DNA of 64,000 nucleotides from contig CM055279.1 of the NCBI GenBank assembly GCA_029237695.1, positions 56,121,530 to 56,185,529 of the forward strand, read 5' to 3'. The position numbers and the translations under genes were made by a program. This DNA comes from Conchocele bisecta (lineage: Eukaryota; Mollusca; Bivalvia; Lucinida; Thyasiridae). Positions within the stretch are counted from its first letter, which is position 1. The number at the start of each line of letters is the position of its first letter. Shown here piece by piece: positions 24,876-35,995 of this stretch. The notes below the pieces were generated by a model. That model saw nothing but the letters and a program-made list of their open reading frames with translations, was not told the DNA's origin and searched no databases.

Positions 24876-26559
24876 AACAAGAGGGCCATGATGGCCCTAA
24901 TTCGCTCACCTGACTCCATGAACACCAGAGGAGAATGTGACATTGAGTTCATATGTGTTTTAAAACAAGAGGGACATGATGGCCCTAATTCGCTCACCTG
25001 ACTCCATGAACACCAGAGGAGAATGTGACATTGAGTTCATGTGTTTTAAAAAAATTGTGCTATTTTTAGATGGCGGTCATCTTGGATTAAGCGATGACTC
25101 TCATTTTACCAAATCTGAAAATGCTTCACCCAAGGAAAGATCAACTTACTATGAAGTTTGGCCAGCATCGGCCATGTGGTTCCGGAGAAAAAGACGTTCA
25201 AAATCTTGAATAAATGGACCTTTTGGAGGCCATCATGGATGACATAATCATCCGATACCGACAAATATTGCACCAGAGCAATCGCCTCATCGATACCTTG
25301 AATTTGATATATGGCATGAGCCTATTTGGTCAAAAATAAAATTTCACCCCACGGGCCACACCCATTTTTGACCCGGGGGTCACCATTTTAACCCCATTGA
25401 AAGAGCATTCTACGTTGATCATTCCTACCAAGTTTCGTCAAAATCCGGCTGGCGGTTTATGAGAAGAAGAATTTTTAAGAATTTGTGCTATTTTTAGACA
25501 GCGGCCATCTTGGATTAGTGACGACCTCCGTTTTAACAAATCTGAAAAGGCTTCACCCATGGACCATAACTTTTAAGTTTGGCTACCATGGTCCAAGCGG
25601 TTCGTGTGAAGAAATTTTTTGAAATCTCTAATAAAAAAACCGACCTTTTGACCTTTCGGTGGCCATCTTGGATGACATGACCATCCAATTGCAACAAAAA
25701 ATGTACCAGAGCGATCGCCTCTTTGATACCTTCGATTTAATATAGACATGACCATATTCGGTCAAAAATAAAATTTGACCCCACGGGCCACGCCCATTTT
25801 TGACCCCAGTGTCACCATTTCAACAATTTTGAAAGAACATTGTACATCGATCATTCCTACCAAGTTTCGTCGAAATCCGGCTGGCGGTTCACGAGAAGAA
25901 GATTTTTTAAGAATTTGTGCTATTTTTAGACGGCGGCCATCTTGGATTAGCTACGACCTCCGTTTTAACAAATCTGAAAAGGCTTCACCCATGAACCATA
26001 ACTGTGAAGTTTGGCCCATGGTACAAGCGGTTCGTGTGAAGAAGAATTTTGAAATCTAATAAAAGAACGACCTTTTGACCTTTCGGCGGCCATCTTGGAT
26101 GACATAACCATCCGATTTCGACAAAAAATGAACCAGAGTGATTGCCTCGTTAATACCTTCGATTTGATATATGCCATGACCATATTCGGTCAAAAATAAA
26201 ATTTGACCCCAATTTGACCCCACGGGTCATGCCCATTTTTGACCCCGGGTTCACCCTTTCAACAACTTTGAAAGAGCATTGTACATCAATCATTCCTACC
26301 AAGATTTGTCGAAATCCGGTTGGTGGTTCTTGAGAAGAAGATTTTTGAAGAATTTGTGCTATTTTTAGACGGCGGCCATCTTGGATTACGTAATGACGTC
26401 ATTTTAACAATTTTGTAATACCCCTAGCTAAGGATCATGATGATGAAGTTTGGCGACTATAGGCCCAATGGTTATCGAGGAGAAGACGTTTGAAAATGTT
26501 CACGGACAGACGACGACGGACACATTGCGGTAACAATAGCTCACACGAGCTTCGCTCAG
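24876..26559 (+). mobile_element. P1 element, copy c, with duplicated 5' end and truncated 3' end
   Basis: AACAAGAGGGCCATGATGGC occurs at 24876 and again (one change) at 24964, so the first 88 bp are tandemly duplicated. Cores recur at 25497, 25928 and 26368. The GACGACGG tract is short (26504-26520). The 3' hairpin is cut after GCTTCGCTCAG at 26559, where the 26560-30310 block begins, so the last hairpin arm is lost. Confidence 0.7.
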
Positions 26560-26848
26560 CCAATATTTCAGGAGGCCCACGCTCTTCGGTCTCAGATTTT
26601 GCTGAATTTGTTACCAAATGTTCTATAGCCATATTAATGGAAAGATCCAAAGTTTGAGCGCTGTGGTCCAAGTACTTTTCGAGATGTGGCCATTTTACTG
26701 TGCATGGTATGTGCCTCATTTTGTCCGAAAATTGCCGTCTTTTTATTTTTGGACAATTCCAGTACCCCATATTTTTGCTAATACAGTACATAGAGCAATG
26801 AAATTTTCTGTGATGATAAACAATGATATATAGACTTGATACAAATAA

Positions 26849-29176
26849 AAACAAGAGGCCCAAATGGGCCTGTATCGCTCACCTAAAAGCCTCCATAGTG
26901 GTCATCTTGATTTCACAAAGACTCTTCACTTACAACTTCAAATGTTCCACAGAATTTGTTGGTACCTTCTGATCTAACATATATTGCGAATGTGCATGTG
27001 ATTTACTGCTATACCTTCGATTTGATATATAAAATGACCATATTCGGTCAAAAATAAAATTTGACCCCTATTTGACCCCTCGGGCCATGACCATTTTTGA
27101 CCCAGAGGCCACCATATGAACAAATCTGAATCAGCGTTCATTCATACAAAGTTTCGTCGAAATCGGCCTGGCGGTTTGTGAGAAAAAGATTTTTTGACAA
27201 TTTGACCTACTTTTCAACGGCGGACATCTTGGATTTGGTGATGACCTCCATTTTGACAAAAATGAACAGGCTTCACCAACAAACCATTTCAGTTAAGTTT
27301 GGTCAATATCGGCCAAGCAGTTCACAAGAAGTCCTTTGAAATCTTTAGTAAAAGAACAACCTTTTGACCTGTCGGTGGCCATCTTGGATGCCGTAATCAT
27401 CTGATTTTGGCAAAACATGCTCTAGAGTGATCGACTAGTCGATACCTTCGATTTGATATATTATATGACCATATTCGGGCAAAAATATAATTTGACCCCT
27501 AGTTCACCCCTCGGGCCACGCCCATTTTTGACCCAGAGGCCACCATATGAACAAATCTGAAACAGCGTTAACTATCAATCATTCACACCAAGTTTCGTTG
27601 AAATCGACCTGGAGGTTTGTGAGAAGATTTTTTGACAATTTGACCTACTTTTCAACGGCGGACATCTTGGATTTGGTGATGACCTCCATTTTGACAAAAA
27701 AATTAACAGGCTTCACCAACAAACCATTTCAGTTAAGTTTGGCCAATATCGGCCCAGTAGTTCACAAGAATAATACGTTTGAAATCGTAAAACAAATTTT
27801 TTACTTTTCGGTGGCCATCTTGGATGACAAAATCATCTGATTTAGACAAAACATGCTGTAGAGTGATCGTCTCGTTGATACATTCGATCCGATATACTAT
27901 ATATATTCGATCCGATATACTATATGGCCATATTCTGTCAAAAATAAAATTTGACCCCCATTTGACCCCTCGGGCCACACCCATTTTTGACCCAGGGGCC
28001 ACCATATGAACAAATCTGAAACAGCGGTAACTATCAATCATTCTTACCAAGTTTCGTCGATATCGGCCTGGAGGTTTGTGAGAAGAAGATTTTTTGACAA
28101 TTTGACCTACTTCTCAACGGCGGCCATCTTGGATTTGGTGATGACCTCCATTTTAACAAAAATGAACAGGCTTCACCCACAGACCATTACAGTTAAGTTT
28201 GGCCAATATTGGCCAAGCAGTTCACAAGAAAAAGACGTTTGAAATCTTTAGTAAAAGAATGACCTTTTGAACTATCAGTGGCCATCTTGGATGACGTAAT
28301 CATCTGATTTAGACAAAAAATTCTCCAGAGTGATCGTCTCGTCAATACCTTCGATTTGATATTTATATGACTATATTCGGTTAAAAATAAAATTTACCCC
28401 TATTTGACCCCTCGGGCGACGCCCATTTTTGACCCAGGGGCCACCATATGAACAAATCTGAAACAGTGCTAACTATCGATCATTCATACCCAGTATTGTC
28501 GAAATCGGCCTGGCGGTTCTCAACGGCGGCCATCTTGGATTTGGTGATGACCTCCATTTTAACAAAAATGAACAGGCTTCAACCACAGACCATTACAGTT
28601 AAGTTTGGCCAATATCGGCCAAGCAGTTTACAAGAAAAAGACGTTTGAAATCTTTAGTAAAAGAATGACCATTTGAACTATCGGTGGCCATCTTGGATGA
28701 CATAATCATATGATTTAGACAAAAAATGTTCCAGAGTGATTGTCTCGTCAATACCTTCGATTTGATATATTACATGACTATATTCGGTTAAAAATAAAAT
28801 TTGACCCCTATTTGACCCCTCGGGCAACGCCCATTTTTGACCCACGGGCCACCATATGAACAAATCTGAAACAGCGCTAACTATCGATCATTCATACCAA
28901 GTATCGTCGAAATCGGCCTGGCGGTTCGTGAGAAGAAGATTTATTAAGAATTTGACCTACTTTTCCATGGCGGCCATCTTGGATTGTCGATGACCTCCAT
29001 TTTAACAAATCTGAAATGGCATCACCCATATATCATCCCTGTGAAGTTTAACCAATATCGGCTCAGCAGTTCGGGAGAAGATGATTGAAAATGTTCACGG
29101 ACGGACGGACGGACGGACGGACGACGGATACTTTGCCATAACAATAGCTCACAGGAGCTTTGCTCAGGTGAGCTAA
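26849..29176 (+). mobile_element. P2 pearl/Helentron-like element (five cores)
   Basis: Starts ACAAGAGGCCCAAATGGGCC (palindrome) then CGCTCACCTAAA. Core landmarks 'ca(a/t)ggcgg(a/c)catcttgg' are at about 27214, 27653, 28114, 28520 and 28966. A GGAC microsatellite lies at 29096-29124. It ends AGCTCACAGGAGC-TTT-GCTCAGGTGAGCT then AAAA. The uninterrupted sequence at 34846-34866 gives the empty site. P2 shares its 3' hairpin with P1 but has its own 5' palindrome. Confidence 0.8.
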
Positions 29177-29233
29177 AAACAATGATTAATTATGATACCA
29201 ATTGCCCAGATGCATTTGAAATGTCCAAATTAT

Positions 29234-30209
29234 TAGAGGTGGACCGATAGTATCGATGCATCGATATATCGAGGTACATATCTTCACGATACATGTATCG
29301 CGATACACTGCCAACTATCGATAGTTGACGATAGCTACATTGTAATTATTAACACATTTTCAATGTTCGTGTTTTTGGTGCTAGAAAGAGGTAAATATTT
29401 GAAGTGATTTTTATAGGAACCTCTGGATTCGACATCCTAGGACATCGACAGTTTCTTTAACAATCATTAATGTGCACAACAAACACTTTATTGAACCGTT
29501 TGGCTTGTGCGCAGTTGATGGCATTTTTTTTATTAACCTCATATCAAACCGGAAGTTCGGAACACGAGCCGTGTCATGGGTTTTTGCGACCATTTTTTTT
29601 CACTTCCACATCGAAAAAGGCAGCGTTACAGTAGAACTGGCCGTTTTTGGTGTAAAATTAAAGTGCACAATTGTTGTTTAATGATGCCTCTGTGTGTTCA
29701 TGGGTCCTTGTAGATTCATTTTGAACATATGTTCAACAATTCAATAAAAATAATAATAATAAATAAAATTCAACTCCAAATCACAATGTGATTATCAATC
29801 AAATTGAGCTGCATCATTATTATTGAGTATTGTGTATTTAGCGATCTTTTTTTGAGACACTAGACTTTCCATCCTCCCCACCCAAGCGCCCTCCACCCCA
29901 CTCCAAAAAAATGCCGTGGACAGAAAGAGGTGGGGCTGTGGTGAGCACAGCCCCACCTCTTTCTGTCCACGGCATTTTTTTTATTATTTGAAAACCGCCT
30001 GGAGGCCAATTAATTATTCAATATAACTATACAACTAAGTATAAACAGTGTTAAACACCACACAACAACTATGTATGGTACATAACTTTGACTGCACAGT
30101 ACAAAAGCAGTGTAACTGGTTATCAGAGTAATCCGCGATACTATCGTGATACGTATCGTGATACGTCCCGACTATCACGATACGTTTTTTCCGGCGATAC
30201 CCACCTCTA
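29234..30209. mobile_element. 976-bp hAT MITE with 8-bp TSD and empty site
   Basis: TIRs TAGAGGTGG...CCACCTCTA are flanked on both sides by CAAATTAT (29226-29233 and 30210-30217). The paralogous block has a single copy of this 8-mer (reverse complement at 34796-34803) with no insert. Both subterminal regions are packed with TATCG/CGATA words (29247-29335; 30130-30200), as expected of transposase-binding repeats. No transposase frame is present. Confidence 0.92.
29905..29981. repeat. Perfect 36-bp-stem hairpin inside the hAT MITE
   Basis: AAAAAAATGCCGTGGACAGA starts the left arm (29905-29940). The loop is GTGAG, and the right arm (29946-29981) is an exact complement. No mismatch is visible, although the surrounding element's TIR-proximal repeats have diverged. 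Confidence 0.95.
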
Positions 30210-30381
30210 CAAATTATGTCTTTTAATTTTACGAGAGACCAAAACCTCATAAGGGCATATTACAAAAAACTTAAAATAAGCTTTATTTTGAAAGTATTCT
30301 CATGTAGTGTTAGCAAATTCCCTTGCCAGTTTAAAGGTACATGCCCACGCAGTAGACACAAAATGTTCTTTATCAAATTAT

Positions 30382-31952
30382 CAGTGATTCTATATTTTAT
30401 GTACATATTGGTGCCGTTTTTCTAGTTTTGATGTAGAACCAATAATTCATTAAACTGTGTTTATTCCATTGGGTGACAGTCCAGTTGTTACATTTATAAT
30501 AGTATAGCCAATTGTTCTCGTCATTTTTTAAATTTTATTTCCACTTCAAGGGACCAGGGGTCTCAGAAATGTCATTTCCATTACGTACATTTACATGACA
30601 TAAATATAGCTTTACATTTACATTTTTTTCTTTTCAACGGCATAAAACATAAAACTGAAGGGGCATCTATTTACAAAAGTGTCAAGAATATGGTAAGCTA
30701 ATTGTATTAGTGTGAAACAGAGAAATTTAGTAGCAAGTCGTGGAATTTCTCATTTATGGTAACCCAACAACATGTAAATGTATTTAATATGAATCAGTAA
30801 AGTTAAGCAAAACAAAATAGCTTGGCATGTAACAGAATGCCGTGTTTTACCACATGTACCAAACATCGTTCTAAAGCTACATTTAATTAATAGCACAGCC
30901 TCCAAAAATATGGGGTAACCGTAACGGCAATGATTATGTAACGGTAATGACAAAACGTAACGGTAATGACTTTCCATTTATTTAAAATACTAATACAGCA
31001 TATATAACAAACATATTTATACTTTGAATATGCTGTACAATATAACTTCAAGTTAGTGTTTACTTTTAATGTGATTGCCAATAGAAACCCACACTCCTTG
31101 AAGCTGTGTCTGTGTTTTGTTGTTTCAGAGCTTTTACTAATTAAATCCTGATATATAAATGTTGTAGGTCTGAATAAATGTGCCATTACTGACCGACAAC
31201 TGATGGGACCTGGTTTATATCTAATTGATGCATCAACTGACTGGTTAGTATGGTAATTTATCATTGCCATTACACGATCGTCATTACTGTTACACAATTT
31301 TGTAACGGAAATGACCGTAACGGTAATGATTTTTCTTTAAAAACTCCCATTTTTCACCCCTCTGTATACAACGCATCATGAAGGTAGAATATGCAAAGGC
31401 AACGTTGTAAGTGTGTCTATCTACCCATTTTGGTTTCAGTCGACCTACATACATATGGACGTGTATAAACCCTGAACGGTAATGATGCATGTAATGTGTA
31501 ACCTTAAAATTCCGAATACAGACTGGCCTCGTTCTCGGCAATGATTTAAGTTGTGTTACTACCATGTTTATTTATAAATTTCGCGCGCATAAACAGTGTT
31601 CATTGCATTAGTAGCTGAGAGTAGGAAAGGGAGGTTACTCTGATTTTACATTTTTTGTTCAGCGTAACGGTAATGATTTGCTTTCGCGGGACAGATACAT
31701 TAACGTCAGTATTTTTTAAAACAAAAGGCAAATTTATTGCAGAATAAGTTTAATGTCAATGTTAAACTATTTTAATTCAGATGCAATGTATAGTAAAGTA
31801 CAAATGGACAAGATTTGAGAATTACGGGCTTGTGAACTGTGCTGATTAATGATCGGGACATGCCCATTTGGTGCAACATACGTATGCCAACAACAGAAAA
31901 TAATAACTAAACACACATAACAAACTAAACACTATAAAATATAGAATCACTG
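30382..31952. mobile_element. 1,571-bp element with perfect 19-bp TIRs, unclassified
   Basis: CAGTGATTCTATATTTTAT at 30382 and its exact complement ending at 31952 are flanked by TTAT on both sides (30378-30381; 31953-31956). The continuous MITE at 49 kb shows that the segment is an insertion. Inside, GTAACGGTAATGA-like words recur on both strands between 30910 and 31680. The minus-strand frame at 30887-31297 shows no recognised family. A 4-bp target and CAGTG ends do not identify a superfamily for me. Confidence 0.7.
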
Positions 31953-32213
31953 TTATAGGAATTAAATAAGTGTATAATCCTGTCACTATTCCACCAGTTC
32001 TAAAAATTACGAGTGCCCGCTATACATATATAATCAGTGAGTAATATTTATTTTACTGATAGTGACCCGCGGTGGTATCAGGCTAATTTCATATGCAAAT
32101 GAGGCATGATATTTTTTAATTATTTATACTAATTAAATGTGTCGCCTGCAAATATAATATTTTCGACAGATTATAAAGTATGATCATTGCACATATAACA
32201 ACATTGCACATAT

Positions 32214-32976
32214 AACAAGAGTTGTCAGAGGACAACGAAGCGCGCCCGGTTGCAGCAAAGGAACCGAGGGCACATTTGAAAACACAACGTGCTGAATAAG
32301 GGAAACAAAAAATTGATGAGCCATTTACCAGAGCGTGTTAAGGTTTTGAGCGTACAAAGTATTTGACCTTGACCCTGGGCTTAGCAGAGGTAGAGGACCC
32401 TTGGAGCAATGCGTGTGTGAAATATGTAGCAAATCCAAGCAAGGAAACAGAAAATATAGGCCATTTACCCCGAGTGTTAAGGTTTCGGGATGCACAAAGT
32501 ATGTGACCTTGACCCTGGGCTTAGACGGGGCGGCACGGACGTGGATTTGCAACAGCGCAGTAGAGGACCCTTGGAGCAATACGTGTGTGAAATATGAAGC
32601 AAATCCAAGCAAGGAAACAGAAAATATAGGCCATTATAATTTTTGAAGACAGACGGACAGACGGACGGACGAACTTACATTTCGGACCTTAGGGGGTACT
32701 TGCTACATAAAAGATCAAAGGAAATACCCCGTAGGACACAATAGGCTTACGGGGTACGGAATAAGTTCCATTGTCTTCTATTGTCTTAGGCCACGCCCCC
32801 TACCCCGTAAGTACCCTAATGTGTGCCCGGACAGACGGACGGACAGACGGACGGACGGACGGACGGACGGACGGACGGACGGACGGACGGACGGACGGAC
32901 GGACGGACGGACGGACGGACACCTACGACGCCGAGGGTATGCCATAAGCACTTCTTCCTTTGGAAGGCGCGCTAAA
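32214..32976 (+). mobile_element. P5 pearl/Helentron-like element, copy a
   Basis: Starts AACAAGAGTTGTCAGAGGAC, then GAAGCGCGCCC. It has two cores of about 170 bp ('tttgaccttgaccctgggct', 'gaaatatgaagcaaatccaa') and a 'ggggta' palindromic stretch near 32725-32760. A long (GGAC)n microsatellite of about 22 units lies at 32830-32920. It ends 'cttcctttggaaggcgcgctaaaaa', mirroring the 5' GCGCGC. It is inserted in the TTAA MITE. Confidence 0.8.
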
Positions 32977-33341
32977 AATAAATACAGAGAATGAATAGTA
33001 ACGTCAGTTAACATTTTAACGAAACACGGTTATCGCCCCTGATAATAGTGTGGGCATTTACGTCTGATATAAAATGTATAATAATGCCAATCAATACATG
33101 GGGTAATGGTGAATGAATGTTTATTTTGCCAGGACATGTCTCAGATAATATCCCCGATGCCTACTGAGTGGGCATGTACCTTTAAAGTACTACTTGGCTA
33201 CACTAATGCAGCTTGTTTATAAATCAAATCTAGGGCAGTAGGATATGTTGCCTCATGTTCCTCAGTGGTGAATCCAGAGGGGGGGGGGGGGTTTACCAAT
33301 CTGCATTTCTCTCTCAAATTTGAAACAATAACTCATACCTG

Positions 33342-34393
33342 TTGAGGCGATTATAATCCTAGACTTTGCAGCGAACTATAATTTTGTTGTTCAGGATGCG
33401 GCTCAAGGTTTTCATTGGAACAATAATCAGGCAACACTTCATCCATTTGTTGTGTATTACAAGAAGGATGACCAAACAGCTCATGCTAGCATGTGTGTCA
33501 TTAGTGACCATTTACGCCATGACACGATTACAGTTCACCGATTTATGTATGATGTGTTGAATCACATGAAACAAGTTCTCTGCCCAGATGTAACGAAAGT
33601 CTACTACTTTTCAGATGGAGCAGCATCACAATACAAAATTTTTAAGAAATTCTCTAATCTTGTCTATCACGAAGATGATTTTGGTATGTGCGCAGTTGCA
33701 TTTCTTCGCCACAAGCCATGGCAAAAATGCCTGTGATGGAGTTGGGGGGCACAGTGAAGCGAGAAGCAGCAAAGGCCAGTCTACAGACAACACTAACAGG
33801 CCACATTCTTACTCCTAGGGATCTTTACGAGTAGTCGATCACACATTCTGAATGTCAAATTCTTCTTCATCAGTAAAGAAGAAGTGACTGCTCACATAGA
33901 TGACCAGTAGCAGCGATTCTCAAATGCCAAGTCTGTGCCAGGGACACGGAGTCATCACTGTTATGTTCCAACACCCACATGGCGTAACCTCTTGGTCAGG
34001 AGGATATCGGGTGATGAGGAATCAATTGAAGTTGATATACTTCAAAGTGATATTCCAGCCACAGATGATGAATCTGATATAGAAGCTCCAGCTCCCGTGC
34101 CCACAGCTGTGACATTGAGAGACTACGAAATTGGCAACATTGTTGGTTGTCAGTATGATGGAAAGTGGTGGATTGGTCATATACGAGACAAGTCTGACGT
34201 AGAAGATGATGTCCAGATCTCATTCATGCACCCTCATGGCCCGGCAAGGTCATTTAAGTGGCCTGCGAGGGAGGACATTTGTTGGGTACCACTGCAGTGT
34301 ATTCTCTGTCTGGTGAACACTCCTAACACTCCAAATGGAAGACAATACTATTTGGAGAAGGAATATGTGGAAACCTTATCAAAAGTAGCATAA
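33342..34393 (+). pseudogene. Transposase-like pseudogene of a widespread uncharacterised invertebrate family
   Basis: The translation resumes across three frames. First is 'ILDFAANYNFVVQDAAQGFHW', then 'CVISDHLRHDT', then 'KVYYFSDGAASQYK'. After a frameshift near 33692 comes 'FFATSHGKNACDGVGG', and after a one-base excess in a G run at 33738-33746 comes 'VKREAAKASLQTTLTGHIL'. A further shift near 33830 and a stop at 33906 precede the C-terminal part (to the stop at 34391), with 'YDGKWWIGHIRD' and 'FMHPHGPARSFKWP'. These motifs recur in many uncharacterised, probably transposon-derived proteins of cnidarians, arthropods and molluscs (recall, not searched). The conserved acidic residues and HGK..CDG motif suggest a nuclease-type core. 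Only the C-terminal third is here. AATAAA at 34549 could be its polyadenylation signal. Confidence 0.65.
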
Positions 34394-35146
34394 AATGAGA
34401 CAATCCATGCTGATCATGTGCATACTGACATGTAAACTACTCACGAGTTACCAAAACAGTGGATAATTGAAAGCCACATTTCACCATGAAAGAATTTCAT
34501 AAAGGATATGGAACTTTGGACTTATAAACGTCTTGTAAATACCTTCAAAATAAAGATTATTTGAATTTTTTTGTAATATGCCCACATGAGGTTTTGGTAT
34601 GTTGAAAAGGTGGTACAAAGTGATTTTTCCTGATTTTAGGAGGGTGTCATGTGATAGCTAATGAACACAGAGTTCTAATATTCAGGAATTACATAGCCAG
34701 TGGACCAGCTTTAAGAGTTAAAACAATTGGCGGTCTATATGAGGTACAAGTATCTCATTTACCTCCTTAAACATGGCTGCTCGCAAAATTAAGACATAAT
34801 TTGGACATTTCAAATGCATCTGGGCAATTGTTATCATAATTAATCTTTTTTTTTTTTTATTTATATCAAGTCTATATATCATTGTTTATCACCACAGAAA
34901 ATGTAATTGCTCTATGTACTGTATTAGCGAAGATATGGGGTACTGGAATTGTCCAAACATAAGAAGACAGCAATTTTCGGACAAAATGTAAATTGGCCAT
35001 ATCTCAAAAAGTACTTGGACCACATCGCTCAAACTTTGGATCTTTCCATTAATATGGCTATAGAACATTTGGTAACAAATTCAGCAAAATCCGAGACCAA
35101 AGAGCGTGGGGCATTCGTTGATTTGATATGGAATGACCCTCAGGTG
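34394..35146 (+). repeat. Flank of the pseudogene, shared in inverse with 26.6-30.3 kb
   Basis: Gene-free. Contains AATAAA at 34549, the empty site of the hAT MITE (34796-34803) and the empty site of P2 (about 34846-34866). It also has a 68-codon frame whose DNA is equally conserved on the inverse copy, so selection for protein is not shown. It ends 'caggtgagctaaaa' (35131-35144), the last 3' hairpin arm of a P1/P2-type element. Confidence 0.6.
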
Positions 35147-35577
35147 AGCTAAAAAACTTTAACGCACACTTCTAAGACATTTGACCTTGACCTTGGGCAT
35201 GTGGGCAGCTTGGGTATTGTGCACAATGAATATTTGGAGGATGGTGAACATGCATATGAAGTTTCAAGTCAATGAGTGAAGCGGTTGAGGAGATATAACA
35301 TACGTAAAAACTTTAACGCAAAGCTTACAAAAACTTTAGCGCAAAATTCTAAGACATTTGACTTTGGGCATGTGGGCAGCATGGGTATTGCGCACAATGA
35401 ATATTTGGAGGAGGGTAAACATGCAAATGAAGTTTCAAGTCAATCGGTGAAGCGGTTGCAGAGATATAACATATGTAAAAACTTCAACGCAAATGCGGAA
35501 CCAAGTACGTACGTACGGACATCAAAGTGTCGACTATATCGCACTGTCCGCAAGCGGGCGCGACAAAAAGCATCAAT
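35147..35577 (+). mobile_element. P11 pearl-like element, copy b
   Basis: Two cores of about 175 bp ('ttgaccttgaccttgggcat', 'gcggttgaggagatataaca'), a short GTACGTACGTACGGAC tract and a 3' end 'ccgcaagcgggcgcgacaaaaa'. Its 'cgcaagcgggcgcgacaa' resembles the P3 end. Confidence 0.6.
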
Positions 35578-35596
35578 AAGTGAAATAAAAATAAGC

Positions 35597-35995
35597 TAAA
35601 ACCGCAGCCTGCATGTCGAGCCCGCCGAGGCATTTGATGGTCTCAGAGTGTATTTATTTGAAGTTGGAATTAAGGGTTGTGGAGATATAAGGTATGTAAA
35701 AGCTTTGACACAAACATTATAGTTATTTGACCTTGATCTTGGGAATGTGGGCCACATGGGTGGGCTATAAAATGAAAATATGGATGATAATAAAGAATTA
35801 TTTGAAGTTTGAAGTAAATCGGAGTAAGTGTTGTGGAGATATAAGGTATGTAAAAACACAAATTTCAAGTCATTTGACCTTGACGTTGGGCATATGGACC
35901 ACATGGGCAGGCTATGGAATGAAAATATGGATGATGAAAAGGAAGTATTGGAAGGTGGAAGTAAATTGGAGTAACAATTGTGGAGATACAGTCGT
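35597..35995 (+). repeat. P11-like element, copy c, truncated by the 36-kb array
   Basis: Starts 'accgcagcctgcatgtcgagc'. Cores with 'ttgaccttgatcttgggaat' and 'ttgaccttgacgttgggcat', each followed by 'gaatgaaaatatggatgat' tails. After 'gtggagatacag' the sequence passes into the ACGTGTA-rich array. Similar cores reappear at 38700, suggesting the array was inserted or amplified inside such an element. Confidence 0.5.

Larger units (their letters stand above)
26560..30310 (-). repeat. Inverted partial copy of the 34.5-35.1 kb block, with two insertions
   Basis: 26563-26848, 29180-29233 and 30218-30305 align in order with the reverse complement of 35118-34530. The differences are two insertions (P2 at 26849-29176 and a hAT MITE at 29234-30209) and a deletion of about 160 bp near 30237. 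The other copy lies just downstream of the 33.3-34.4 kb pseudogene, so both may be pieces of one larger transposon. Confidence 0.7.
30335..33181. mobile_element. TTAA-flanked MITE, split by two insertions
   Basis: AGGTACATGCCCACGCAGTAG at the left (30335) and the complement of AGGTACATGCCCACTCAGTAG at the right (ending 33181) are each bordered by TTAA. The uninterrupted relative is at 49017-49453. Insertions are the 1,571-bp element at 30382-31952 and the P5 element at 32214-32976. TTAA targets occur in piggyBac and Kolobok groups; without a transposase I cannot choose. Confidence 0.75.

Noticed and set aside
26435..26863. 142-codon minus-strand gene (similar to the 68-codon frame at 34949)
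   Set aside because: It spans the junction of a P1 end and an unrelated block. The similarity to 34949-35152 is at DNA level including non-coding flanks, so protein selection is not shown.
32829..32920. (GGAC)n array as an independent satellite
   Set aside because: It occupies the fixed microsatellite position of the P5 element, as in the other families, so it is part of that element.
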